A stretch of DNA of 64,000 nt, from positions 1 to 64,000 of the forward strand of contig NZ_JAIZDP010000003.1 in the NCBI RefSeq assembly GCF_021554725.1, given 5' to 3'. This DNA comes from Sinomonas notoginsengisoli (lineage in GTDB: Bacteria; Actinomycetota; Actinomycetes; Actinomycetales; Micrococcaceae). Positions 42,311-50,328 of the stretch are shown here, piece by piece. Every line of letters begins with the position of its first letter. Position 1 is the first letter of the stretch. The position numbers and the translations under genes are program-made. Below the pieces are notes generated by a model. The model did not search any database, had not been told where the DNA came from, and saw only the letters and a program-made list of their open reading frames with translations.

Positions 42311-43456
42311 TCAGCTCTGCATCGTGAACCGCGCTGCCGTGCGCTCGCCGAGCCACGGGACACGGTACAGCGCGCTGAACGCGGCGTTGCGGGCGGCCAT
42401 GAGCCCCGCCGGAAGCCCCCGTCCGAGGGCCATGTTGAGCCTGGCCTGGCGCGCGGCGAGCCGGGCGGCGCCCAGCCGCTCGCGCTCGGCAGCCCCCCAC
42501 AGCTCGGGCCAGGTGGAGCCCGGGCGGCCCCCAGATCCAACCCTCACCTCCGCGGCAACGAGCGGCGCGAAGGCTTCCGCGTCGAGCCAGCCGAGCGTCA
42601 TGCCCTGGCCGCCAATCGGGCTGACCTCGTGCGCGGCGTCCCCCGCGAGAAGAACGCGGCCGAGGCGCATCCGCGCGGCGAGCCGCTCCGTGACGGTGAA
42701 GGCGCTGAGCATCGTGCACGTAGCGGGGTCGAGCCGCGAGCCTGTGCGCTCCTCGACGATCCGGGCAAGGTCCCGAGCGGAGGGGTCGACGGCCGGCGCG
42801 TCGAGGTGCAGGACCCATCTTCGCACCCCCGCTGGAAGGGGGAACGACTCCACGATGCCGCCCGGCTCAAGGTGCAGCACCGCTCGCGGCCCGTCCTCTG
42901 TCGCATCGGTGAAGTCGCCCATGAGGTAAGCGTCCTTCAGGGAGGTGCCGTAGACGGGGACTCCCAGACTCGCGCGGAGCGCCGAGCGCGCGCCGTCCGC
43001 CGCGACGAGCCAACGCCCGCCGATCCGCGCCCCACCCTCGCAGCGCACGACGGCGCCGTCCTCCTTCCGCTCTGCCCGCACCGCGCGCACGCCCTGCCGC
43101 AGGGCCCCAGGAGCGAGCTCGGCGAGGCGGGCCTCGAGCGCGTCCTCAACGGCCCACTGGGGCACAGCGAGCACGGGCGGATCAAAGCACAGGCGTGCTA
43201 CTTCACGGGTCCGGCCTGAAGCGCGAGACCGCGCAACCCCCTCACGGATCCGTACGCCCTGCTCGAAGAGGGCCCCCGCGACACCGGCACGGTCAAGCAC
43301 ACGCAGCCCCGGCGGGTGGATGCCGATAGCCCGTGAGTGCCTCGTCCGTTCGGTGCGGGCCTCGAGCACGCGGACGTCGAGGCCGGCCTGGGCGAGCAGC
43401 ACGGCGAAACACAGGCCCGCGGGGCCGCCGCCCACCACGACGGCGTCATGCTCCAC
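42311..43456 (-). CDS. FAD-dependent monooxygenase of the type III PKS locus
   Basis: About 381 residues, UbiH/PHBH-like. HDAVVVGGGPAGLCFAVLLAQAGLDVRVLEAR is the FAD dinucleotide fold, LVAADGARSALR the DG motif and LGRVLLAGDAAHEVSPIGGQGMTLG the GD motif. The GTG at 43456 is the best start, 15 bases after the PKS stop. Such oxygenases hydroxylate the alkylated phenol or resorcinol made by the neighbouring type III PKS. It is convergent with gluQRS. Confidence 0.83.
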   Translation of the reverse strand: MEHDAVVVGGGPAGLCFAVLLAQAGLDVRVLEARTERTRHSRAIGIHPPGLRVLDRAGVAGALFEQGVRIREGVARSRASGRTREVARLCFDPPVLAVPQWAVEDALEARLAELAPGALRQGVRAVRAERKEDGAVVRCEGGARIGGRWLVAADGARSALRASLGVPVYGTSLKDAYLMGDFTDATEDGPRAVLHLEPGGIVESFPLPAGVRRWVLHLDAPAVDPSARDLARIVEERTGSRLDPATCTMLSAFTVTERLAARMRLGRVLLAGDAAHEVSPIGGQGMTLGWLDAEAFAPLVAAEVRVGSGGRPGSTWPELWGAAERERLGAARLAARQARLNMALGRGLPAGLMAARNAAFSALYRVPWLGERTAARFTMQS

Positions 43457-43470
43457 GACTCCTGCCCCGG

Positions 43471-44598
43471 CTAGGACAGGACCCGCGTCATGAGTGCCGT
43501 CTCCACGGTCAGGCCCGGGCCGAACGCCATCGCACACACGCGTTCGTCGCCGTTCGGCGGGAGCGCGAGGATCCTTTCGAGCACGAACATGACAGTAGCG
43601 CTGGACATATTGCCGAACTCACGCAGCGTGTCATAGGCGGGCGCGGTCTGGGAGTCGGAGAGTGCCAGGCGCGCAGCGACCTTGTCGACGATGCTGCGGC
43701 CCCCGGGGTGGATGGCCCAGTGTTCGATCTCCGCGTGCGGGCGCCCCCCAAGGGCCGCGTCCCGCGCGAGCAGCGGCTCGAGGGCGCCGGTGATGTGGTC
43801 GTCGATGATGTGCGGGACGTAGGTGCCGAGGACCATCTCGAACCCCTGGTCGCCCACGTTCCAGGCCATGGTGTCCTCGCCGACCGGCGTCAGCGTGGTC
43901 TCGAACGCGTCGAGGCTCAGCGCGGGCCGGGCGAGCGGGAGGTCACGGGCTGTGATGACCGCCGCCGCGGCGCCATCGGCGAAGAGGGACGCACCGAGGA
44001 TCGTGTCAGGATCGTTGGAACTGCGGACGTGGAGCGAGCACAGCTCGACGATGGACACGAGCACCACGGCGTTCGGGTCCGCGTCGCAGAACGCCTTGGC
44101 CATGCGCAGGGCCGGGAACGCTGCGTAGCAGCCCATGAACCCCAAGTGGAACCGCTGGACGGAGGGGCTCAGGCCAAGGTCGCGGACAATGCGGTAGTCC
44201 GGGCCGGGGTTGAAGAAGCCCGTGCAGGAGACGGTGACGACGTGGGTGACGTCCTCAGGCGCGATTCCGCTGGCGTTCTCAAGGGCGCGCCGCGCGGTGT
44301 CCGTGAACAGGGGCGTGGCCTCGCGGACAAAGAGGTCGTTGCGGGTCTTGGTGCTGGGGGTCAGGATCGTGCCTGTGGACGAGTCGAAGAAGTCCGGGTC
44401 GTGGTCGGGACGGTCCCACGAGAACTCGGCGACGGCGGAGTAGCGCGTGTCGATCGCGGCGGCGTCGAAGCACGTCTTGACCAGACGCTGCCCGAGGCGT
44501 GTCAGGCCCTCCTGCGCGGCGAACACCTCACGCGCTTCGGGCTGTTTGAGCACGGTGGACGGCACTGCGGTTTCGAGGGACCTCACCAGGACAGGCAT
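43471..44598 (-). CDS. Type III polyketide synthase (chalcone/stilbene synthase family)
   Basis: A 375-residue type III PKS. The catalytic triad is Cys157 (GFMGCYAAFPALR), His297 (AIHPGGRSIVDK) and Asn330 (FGNMSSATVMFVL), all in place. It condenses malonyl-CoA units onto an acyl starter to give pyrones, resorcinols or related phenolics. GGGGGAAG lies about ten bases before the ATG. It forms a two-gene unit with the FAD monooxygenase. The membrane methyltransferase gene found in many related actinobacterial loci is absent here. Confidence 0.9.
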   Translation of the reverse strand: MPVLVRSLETAVPSTVLKQPEAREVFAAQEGLTRLGQRLVKTCFDAAAIDTRYSAVAEFSWDRPDHDPDFFDSSTGTILTPSTKTRNDLFVREATPLFTDTARRALENASGIAPEDVTHVVTVSCTGFFNPGPDYRIVRDLGLSPSVQRFHLGFMGCYAAFPALRMAKAFCDADPNAVVLVSIVELCSLHVRSSNDPDTILGASLFADGAAAAVITARDLPLARPALSLDAFETTLTPVGEDTMAWNVGDQGFEMVLGTYVPHIIDDHITGALEPLLARDAALGGRPHAEIEHWAIHPGGRSIVDKVAARLALSDSQTAPAYDTLREFGNMSSATVMFVLERILALPPNGDERVCAMAFGPGLTVETALMTRVLS

Positions 44599-44686
44599 GG
44601 GCCATTCTTCCCCCAGATTGGGGTGGGGAAACAAGGGGTTACGCAGAAGCCTTCAGAGCGCAGCCGCATCCAGGGGCGGGCGGCGG

Positions 44687-45802
44687 CTAGAGCACCCCCG
44701 CGGCCTCGAGCTGCGCCGCGAGTCCTGCACCGTCCGGCGCCGACGTCCAGACGACGTCCGGGCGGGGGGTGGCCCCGTCGCCGTCGTGCGTGGTACCGCC
44801 CGCGAAGACCGCCTGCCCCGGGGACAGCTCCCGCACCGCGACGGCGGCGACCGATTCCGGATGCTCGGCGGCGAACTCGGCGTAGATGGACTCGTCATGC
44901 TGGCCGTTGTCCCCGATGAGGAGCCAGCGGATGTCCGGGAACTCGGCAGCGAGCCGCATGAGGTTCTCGCGCTTGTGCTCACGGCCTGAGCGGAACCAGC
45001 GGTCGGGAGTCATCCCCCAGTCCGTCAGCAGGAGCGGGCCAGCCGGGTACAGGTTGCGGCCCAGGAAGCGCTGGAGGGTCGGGGCCGCATTCCACGGCCC
45101 CGTGGAGAGGTACACCATCGGCGCCTCGGGATGTTCCGCGGCGAGCCGGTCCAGCAGCACGGCCATGCCCGGCGTCGGCGTGCGGGCCCGCTCGCTCAGC
45201 ACGAACGTGTTCCACAGTGCCAGGAACGGGCGCGGGAGGGCGGTGACCATCACTGTGTCGTCGATGTCCGAGACCATCCCGAACCGTGCGCCCGGATCGA
45301 CAATCTGGACCTGGGCGGTAGACGGCTCCGCTCCGTCGGCGCTCATGCGCACCTCGTGCCAGCCCGGCTCGAGCTCAACGTCCACAAGCGCGTCCACGAC
45401 GCCGCCCCCGTCCGCGCGCACGACGGCGCGGCTCGCCCCGATCTCGACCCTCACCTCGGCGTGCTGGATCGGCACCGACGTGAACGAGACCCAGCCGCGG
45501 AAGTTGTTGAACGCGTCCTGCGCCCCGTGTAGGCCCGGCCTCGAGTAGAGGACACGGCCGAGCACCCGCACCCGGCGCGTGGAACCATATCCGCGGTAGG
45601 CGACAACCTGCGCCACGTAGTCCCCATGCCTCGCCTGCCGCGTGCGCAGGTCATTCCACGCCTGTCCGAGGCGCCGCGCCACATGGAAGAGGGGCTTGAG
45701 CCGCGGGGTGCCCGCCCGTTCGGCCGCGGCATCGGCGTCCTCGACGTCAGAAGTCTGAGGGCCGGGGGCGTGGAGGACGCCATGGGAGTACTGCGCTGTC
45801 AT
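44687..45802 (-). CDS. App1-type phosphatase domain protein (DUF2183)
   Basis: A 371-residue protein with a C-terminal HAD-like App1 catalytic domain: VSDIDDTVMVTALP contains the DxDxT, VYLSTGPWNAAPTLQRFL and LIGDNGQHDESIYAEFA give the other motifs. The N-terminal half is a beta-rich region (YRGYGSTRRVRVLGRVL). The homologue in yeast is a phosphatidate phosphatase; the bacterial substrate is not established. GGGAGAG precedes the ATG at 45802. Confidence 0.87.
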   Translation of the reverse strand: MTAQYSHGVLHAPGPQTSDVEDADAAAERAGTPRLKPLFHVARRLGQAWNDLRTRQARHGDYVAQVVAYRGYGSTRRVRVLGRVLYSRPGLHGAQDAFNNFRGWVSFTSVPIQHAEVRVEIGASRAVVRADGGGVVDALVDVELEPGWHEVRMSADGAEPSTAQVQIVDPGARFGMVSDIDDTVMVTALPRPFLALWNTFVLSERARTPTPGMAVLLDRLAAEHPEAPMVYLSTGPWNAAPTLQRFLGRNLYPAGPLLLTDWGMTPDRWFRSGREHKRENLMRLAAEFPDIRWLLIGDNGQHDESIYAEFAAEHPESVAAVAVRELSPGQAVFAGGTTHDGDGATPRPDVVWTSAPDGAGLAAQLEAAGVL

Positions 45803-45854
45803 GGGTCCACTCTCCCACGGCGGAGGTGCGTAGATCACACTGCCCGCTCATATC

Positions 45855-47264
45855 TCACGCGCGCGCAAGTTCCTCGATGTCCTCGAGGAAGGCGGCCGCG
45901 ACGTCCTCGCTCACGGTCGTCTTCGTCTCGGCGATGGCCTCGAGGTAGTCCTCCGTGCTGGGGCCGCGCCGCACACCACTAACGAAGGCTTCCCCTGCAG
46001 CGGCGCCGGAGACGCCCTGGGCGACCAGACCGGCGTCGTCCGCGGGCTCCCGGTGCAGGGCGCCACCCGCCGCTGGCGAGCCCGCCATGCCGAGCACGGG
46101 CGCGGGCTCCGCCGCGTAGACGGCCTTCTCGAGGGCACGCTGGGACGCCGACCGCGCGGCGAACTCGATGTCCGCCGGGGAGAAGCCCTCGGTGCGGGCC
46201 ACCAGCGCCTCCACATCCACCTCCGCAAGGACCGCCTCGGGGATGAACCGCTCCCACATGGACCGGCGGGCCTCCGCATCCGGCAGGCCGATCGGGATCA
46301 CGTAGTCGAAGCGGCCGTGCCGCAGGAACGCGGAGTCGAGCGCCCGGATGAAGTTCGTCGCGCAGACCAGGAGCCGGCCCGGCTGCTCGCGGAACGCGGG
46401 GATGATTTTGAGCAGCTCATTGGTGACGCCCTGGTTGGGGCTCGGCGGGTCTCCCGCGCGGTGGGAGGCGATTTCCTCGACCTCGTCCAGGAACACCACG
46501 GCGTGCTCGAGTTCGGAGATCTCGAGGAACGTCTTCCGCAGGGCCCCCGCGAGCCCCTCGGGATCACCGGCGAGGCGTGAGGGGAACACCTCGACGAACG
46601 GCCACTCCAGCCGGGACGCAATCGCCTTCGCGAACGTCGTCTTGCCCGTCCCGGGCGGACCGAACAGCACGACGGCGCGCGGCGGCACCACCCCGAACTC
46701 GTCCGCGAGCTCCGCCTGGGCCAGGGGCAGGACGAGCCGGCGCTCGAGCAGCTGCTTCTCCCGCTTCATGCCCGCCACCCGGTCCCACAGGTCCCGCGGC
46801 AGCACGCGGCCGCCCAGCTGTGCGAGCGGCTCGAGCTCCGTGCGGGCCACCGGGATCTGCCGCTCGAAGAAGCGCAGGTTCTGCACGTCCTTGAACCCGC
46901 GGGAGAGGAACGCCTCGAGCCGCGTCTCGGTGTCCGGCATGAGGGCCGAGAGCTTGGTCAGGCCCAGCGGGGCCATGCGGTTCTCGAGCGCAGCGAGCAG
47001 CGCGGTCCCAATGCCCCGCGAGCGCCACTCAGGCAGCGTGGCCAGGAAGACGATCCAGCCCTGCTCGTGCGCGGCGCGTCCCACCGCCGCTCCGACCACG
47101 TCCTCGCCGTGCAGGGCCACGACAGCGACGTCCTTCTGGCAGGATGCGAGCACCTCCGAGAGCGAGTACACGGGCTCGATCCCCGAGGCCGTCATTGCAC
47201 TCCAGAGCAGCAGGATCCCGTCGAGGTCCGAGGGGTGGAAATCCCTGATCCGCCACGTGGTCAT
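45855..47264 (-). CDS. GNAT acetyltransferase fused to AAA+ ATPase
   Basis: A 469-residue two-domain protein. Residues 1-140 form a GNAT domain with the acetyl-CoA loop RSRGIGTA (81-88). Residues about 185-380 form an AAA+ module of the FtsH/CDC48 type: Walker A GPPGTGKT (202-209), Walker B VVFLDEVEE (256-264), sensor CATN (301-304), Arg finger in RHGRFD (315-320) and a C-terminal helical lid (FSPADIEFAARSAS). A roughly 85-residue tail follows. GGAG precedes the ATG at 47264. The combination suggests ATP-driven remodelling linked to acetylation; no substrate can be named. Confidence 0.85.
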   Translation of the reverse strand: MTTWRIRDFHPSDLDGILLLWSAMTASGIEPVYSLSEVLASCQKDVAVVALHGEDVVGAAVGRAAHEQGWIVFLATLPEWRSRGIGTALLAALENRMAPLGLTKLSALMPDTETRLEAFLSRGFKDVQNLRFFERQIPVARTELEPLAQLGGRVLPRDLWDRVAGMKREKQLLERRLVLPLAQAELADEFGVVPPRAVVLFGPPGTGKTTFAKAIASRLEWPFVEVFPSRLAGDPEGLAGALRKTFLEISELEHAVVFLDEVEEIASHRAGDPPSPNQGVTNELLKIIPAFREQPGRLLVCATNFIRALDSAFLRHGRFDYVIPIGLPDAEARRSMWERFIPEAVLAEVDVEALVARTEGFSPADIEFAARSASQRALEKAVYAAEPAPVLGMAGSPAAGGALHREPADDAGLVAQGVSGAAAGEAFVSGVRRGPSTEDYLEAIAETKTTVSEDVAAAFLEDIEELARA

Positions 47265-47367
47265 GGGGGCTCCTTCGCGCGTCATGGATGCTGAGGCGAG
47301 TCTAGCGACGGCAGGTGGCGCGGAGGTTGCGAACAGCGTCCGCTCGTTCCCGTGACGGGCATTCCGT

Positions 47368-47400
47368 CCCAGCGCGTCGTGTGCAACACGCCGCGCTGGG
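47368..47400 (-). terminator. Hairpin downstream of the NERD gene
   Basis: CCCAGCGCG (47368-47376) pairs with CGCGCTGGG (47392-47400), and inside it CGTGT/ACACG extends the stem. It lies about 50 bases beyond the NERD-protein stop codon and is the likely terminator. Confidence 0.6.
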
Positions 47401-47448
47401 CAGTGCTTCACGCGCCCAGCTGAGCAGGAACGGACGGCCGTCGCGCCG

Positions 47449-48228
47449 CTAACGTAGCCAGGCGCCAGCGGTGCCGAACAGCGCGAGCGTGCCGCCGGCC
47501 GCCCACAGGAGTCGGCGGCCGTGCGCCCGCATCACGGCGGTGTGCAGGGTGCCGAAGGACATGCGGGTCGCGGACGGGTCATCCGCGGGGGCGCTCGCGT
47601 GGCCCCACGTGGCCGGCTCCGCCGCGAGCGCTGCCAGCTGCTCGGCGTCGGCCTCCTCCAACGCCTTGGCCTGCTTGGTGAGCCAGCGGCGCAGCTGCCC
47701 GTCCGTGACCACGGCGGCGCCCTCGGCGGGACGGCGGATCGTCACCCGGCGCGGGGCCACGAGCACGACGGCGCCCCGCACCGGGACCTCCCGTCCAGCC
47801 GCATCCCCGAGGATCTTCGAGACGCGCTGCGCCTCGTGGGCCGAATTCCGCAGGTACTTCTGGTGCTGGCCGTTGACCATGAGGACGCTCCCGGCAACCC
47901 AGACGTCCTTGCCTGCGTGGTTCTTGGTATTGAGGGTGAAGACGCCGCCGGGACCGACCACGAGGTGGTCGATGTCCGCGCCGCGCGTGCCCACGGGGAT
48001 CGAGTGGAGCACGTGCCACTCGGGACCGAGCTTGGCCAGTGCCCGGGCCACGCGCATCTCCCCGACGGCGCCCGCGTACCAGCTGCGGGCCTCGGGCGCT
48101 AGCGGGTTGGCTCCGAACAGTTTCGCGAGGCCCCGGCGGCGCGGTGTGCCGGACTGGAGTCGGAGCGTCTCGACCATGACGGCCTGCCCTGCGACGCGTG
48201 CCCTGAGCGGGCCGGTCATGAAATCCAC
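47449..48228 (-). CDS. NERD-domain protein
   Basis: About 259 residues. The NERD nuclease-related domain is clear: GEMRVARALAKLGPEWHVLHSIPVGTRGADIDHLVVGPGGVFTLNTKNHAG, which has the E-D-(N/E)xK pattern. A C-terminal hydrophobic helix (LLWAAGGTLALFGTAGAW) anchors it to the membrane. GTG 48228 follows AAGGGGA with five bases of spacing; the frame is open to 48279. NERD proteins are thought to act in DNA processing, but no activity can be claimed here. Confidence 0.83.
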   Translation of the reverse strand: MDFMTGPLRARVAGQAVMVETLRLQSGTPRRRGLAKLFGANPLAPEARSWYAGAVGEMRVARALAKLGPEWHVLHSIPVGTRGADIDHLVVGPGGVFTLNTKNHAGKDVWVAGSVLMVNGQHQKYLRNSAHEAQRVSKILGDAAGREVPVRGAVVLVAPRRVTIRRPAEGAAVVTDGQLRRWLTKQAKALEEADAEQLAALAAEPATWGHASAPADDPSATRMSFGTLHTAVMRAHGRRLLWAAGGTLALFGTAGAWLR

Positions 48229-48345
48229 GGTGGTCCCCTTCGCCGTGCTGACAGCGCCCCCATGACGCCTCGCACACAAGCCTAATCGTGCTCAGGCGTC
48301 CGTCATGTTCAGGCGCCGGCCAGCCGGACCTGCGAGGATCGGGCC

Positions 48346-48714
48346 ATGAGCATCGTGAAGATCAACGCCATCACCGTCCCCGCCGATTCGGGCGACGAGC
48401 TTGCCCGCCGCTTCGCCGCGCGCGCCGGCGCAGTGGACGGTGTCCCCGGCTTCGAGGGCTTCGAGCTGCTGCAGCCCACGGACGGGCGCAACGTGTGGCT
48501 TGTGGTGACGCGCTGGGCGGACGAGGAGAGCTTCGAGGCCTGGAAGAACTCGGCCTCGTTCGGACAGGGGCACGGGCGTCCGGGCGCCGCAGAGGGTTCC
48601 GCCGCCCACGGTTCCGACGCGGCCGACGGCGCCGCCGCACCTGCCGCCGGCCAGCGTCCCGTGGGCGTCTCGGCCGAGCTGTGGAGCTTCGAGCCCGCGG
48701 ACCTCGGGAAGTAG
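48346..48714 (+). CDS. MhuD/IsdG-like haem-degrading monooxygenase
   Basis: A 122-residue ABM-fold protein close to mycobacterial MhuD: SIVKINAITVPADSGDELARRFAARA, then GFEGFELLQPTDGRNVWLVVTRWADEESFEAWKNS. The conserved Asn (KINAI) and Trp are present. The proximal haem histidine would be in GHGRPG, but a roughly 25-residue Ala/Gly insertion (AAEGSAAHGSDAADGAAAPA) follows, so the site is not certain. It would release iron from haem. It is convergent with the MarR gene. Confidence 0.8.
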   Translation: MSIVKINAITVPADSGDELARRFAARAGAVDGVPGFEGFELLQPTDGRNVWLVVTRWADEESFEAWKNSASFGQGHGRPGAAEGSAAHGSDAADGAAAPAAGQRPVGVSAELWSFEPADLGK

Positions 48715-48716
48715 GT

Positions 48717-49139
48717 TCACTCATCGGTGAGCCGCCGTAGCACCTCGAGGTCCCGGATCAGACGGTCGTAGCGGGCTGGGCCGAGCTCGCGCCGCCACTC
48801 GGCCTCGATTCGTGCGATCTCAGCGGCCGCTATGGCTGTCGCGGCCGCGCCGCGCGGTGCCACCCGGACGAGGCTCGCCCTTGCGTCCGTGGGGTCTGGG
48901 ACGCGCTCCACGTACGCACCGTCCTCGAGAGCCTGAACGAGCGCGCTCGCGGTCTGCTTGGTCACCTTGGCGCGGTCCGCCAGCTCAGTGACCCGGGAGC
49001 CGGCCTGCGAGATCCGCTGGAAGACGCGGGACTGGGCCATCGTGATGTCCGTGAAACCGGCGGCGGCCACCGCCTCGTACACGCGGTCCTCGAGGGCACG
49101 GTAGGGAATGTACAGCAGCAGGCCGATATTGAACGCCAC
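48717..49139 (-). CDS. MarR-family regulator
   Basis: A 140-residue MarR protein. GFTDITMAQSRVFQRISQAGSRVTELADRAKVTKQTASALVQALEDGAYVERVPDPTDARASLV covers the winged helix with the conserved DxRA wing. It is divergent from the DinB-fold gene at 49234, and three half-sites of a CTGAC-type motif lie between them, so it probably controls both. Confidence 0.88.
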   Translation of the reverse strand: MAFNIGLLLYIPYRALEDRVYEAVAAAGFTDITMAQSRVFQRISQAGSRVTELADRAKVTKQTASALVQALEDGAYVERVPDPTDARASLVRVAPRGAAATAIAAAEIARIEAEWRRELGPARYDRLIRDLEVLRRLTDE

Positions 49140-49151
49140 CCCTTGATTCTA

Positions 49152-49178
49152 GTCAGTCTCCCTGACCATAATCAGTCA
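49152..49178. promoter_or_regulatory. Three CTGAC/GTCAG half-sites between MarR and DinB-fold genes
   Basis: GTCAG (49152-49156), CTGAC (49162-49166) and a CAGTCAG (49172-49178) lie at ten-base intervals, giving one inverted and one further half-site on the same face of the helix. They are a likely MarR operator. Confidence 0.55.
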
Positions 49179-49233
49179 GGACTTCGTACTTCTTTTCACT
49201 CCTTCCAGAATGACGTCTTCCAGGGGGTGCCCG

Positions 49234-49857
49234 ATGGACGGCAACGAGCTCTGGGGCCACATCCACACCGAACGCGCGGCGCTCGCGAGCCTCCTATGGC
49301 GGCTCCCGCCCGAGCAGTGGAACGTCCCGAGCCTCTGCCCCGGCTGGCGGGTCCGGGATGTCGCGGCGCATATCATCTCGGCCCCGCAGACCACGCCGTG
49401 GGGCGCCGCGGCGGCCGTTATGCGCGGGCGCGCGGACTTCAACCGGATGGTCCTCATCGAGGCCCAGCGCCGCGGATCGCGGCCGGTGACCGAGATCCTC
49501 GGCGACTACCGGCGGTTGGCCACCACGCGGCGTCGTGCGCCCGGAACCGGCGGCACCACCCCTCTCCTCGACGTCCTCGTCCACACCCAGGACATCGCGA
49601 TCCCGCTCGGCCTCGAGCACCGCATGCCTGTCGACGCCGCCGCAGCCTGCGCCGACCAGGTGTGGCGGGTCGCCTTCCCGTTCAACGCACGACGGCGGCT
49701 AGCCGGCTTCGGCCTGCGGGCCACCGACGTGGACTGGCAGTCCGGGAACGGGCCTGCCGTCGAGGGGCCGATGGAGGCCCTTCTCCTGCTGCTCACCGGG
49801 CGCCGGGCGTGGCTCAGCCGCCTGGCGGGTCCGGGCTCAGCATCCCTGAAACCCTGA
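49234..49857 (+). CDS. Maleylpyruvate isomerase/DinB-like protein (TIGR03083 type)
   Basis: About 207 residues. The N-terminal four-helix DinB-like fold has WNVPSLCPGWRVRDVAAHIISAP, the typical CPGWxVRDVxAH pattern of the mycothiol-dependent maleylpyruvate isomerase N-terminal family, with metal-ligand histidines at AAH and VHTQDIAIPLG. It probably uses mycothiol as cofactor in an isomerase or transferase reaction. AGGGGG precedes the ATG at 49234. It is divergent from MarR. Confidence 0.8.
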   Translation: MDGNELWGHIHTERAALASLLWRLPPEQWNVPSLCPGWRVRDVAAHIISAPQTTPWGAAAAVMRGRADFNRMVLIEAQRRGSRPVTEILGDYRRLATTRRRAPGTGGTTPLLDVLVHTQDIAIPLGLEHRMPVDAAAACADQVWRVAFPFNARRRLAGFGLRATDVDWQSGNGPAVEGPMEALLLLLTGRRAWLSRLAGPGSASLKP

Positions 49858-49877
49858 GGCTGCCCGAGGAGGCCGCC

Positions 49878-50267
49878 ATGAACCTCATCACCCAGCTCGC
49901 CGCGGGCCTGTTCGCCCTGACGCTCATCTCCGTGGGGATCCTCGAGATCTTCTTCCACGGAGACCAGCGCTTCCGGCCGATCTTCTACGTGGACCCAGGC
50001 ACCGAGGGCGCAGTCCGCATGTGGGCGCAGAACATCGGGGCCGTCAACATCGTCACGGCCGCGGGGATCGCTGCAGGGCTCTGGATGGCCAACGCCGTAT
50101 CGGGCGCCGCGCACGCGGCGGGGATCGGGATCGTCCTGTACGCGCTCGGGGCGAACCTCCTGCTCGGGCCGTGGCTCGGCATCACCGAGCGGCGGCTGTG
50201 GGGAAGCGCGATCGGGCAGGCGGTACTTCCGCTGGTCGGGCTCGTGGCGTTCGTGGTGGCCGGCTGA
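49878..50267 (+). CDS. DUF1304-like small membrane protein
   Basis: A 129-residue protein with four hydrophobic helices. The segment VGILEIFFHGDQRFRPIFYVDPG followed by AQNIGAVNIVTAAGIAAGLW resembles DUF1304 membrane proteins. CGAGGAGG lies before the ATG. It is 20 bases downstream of the DinB-fold gene and so part of its operon, possibly under MarR control. Function is unknown. Confidence 0.72.
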   Translation: MNLITQLAAGLFALTLISVGILEIFFHGDQRFRPIFYVDPGTEGAVRMWAQNIGAVNIVTAAGIAAGLWMANAVSGAAHAAGIGIVLYALGANLLLGPWLGITERRLWGSAIGQAVLPLVGLVAFVVAG

Positions 50268-50328
50268 ACCTGCCCGTCCGCACGAGCACGTCGCGCGGTT
50301 CGTCCGGGGCCCCGCTCAGCCGTGGCGG

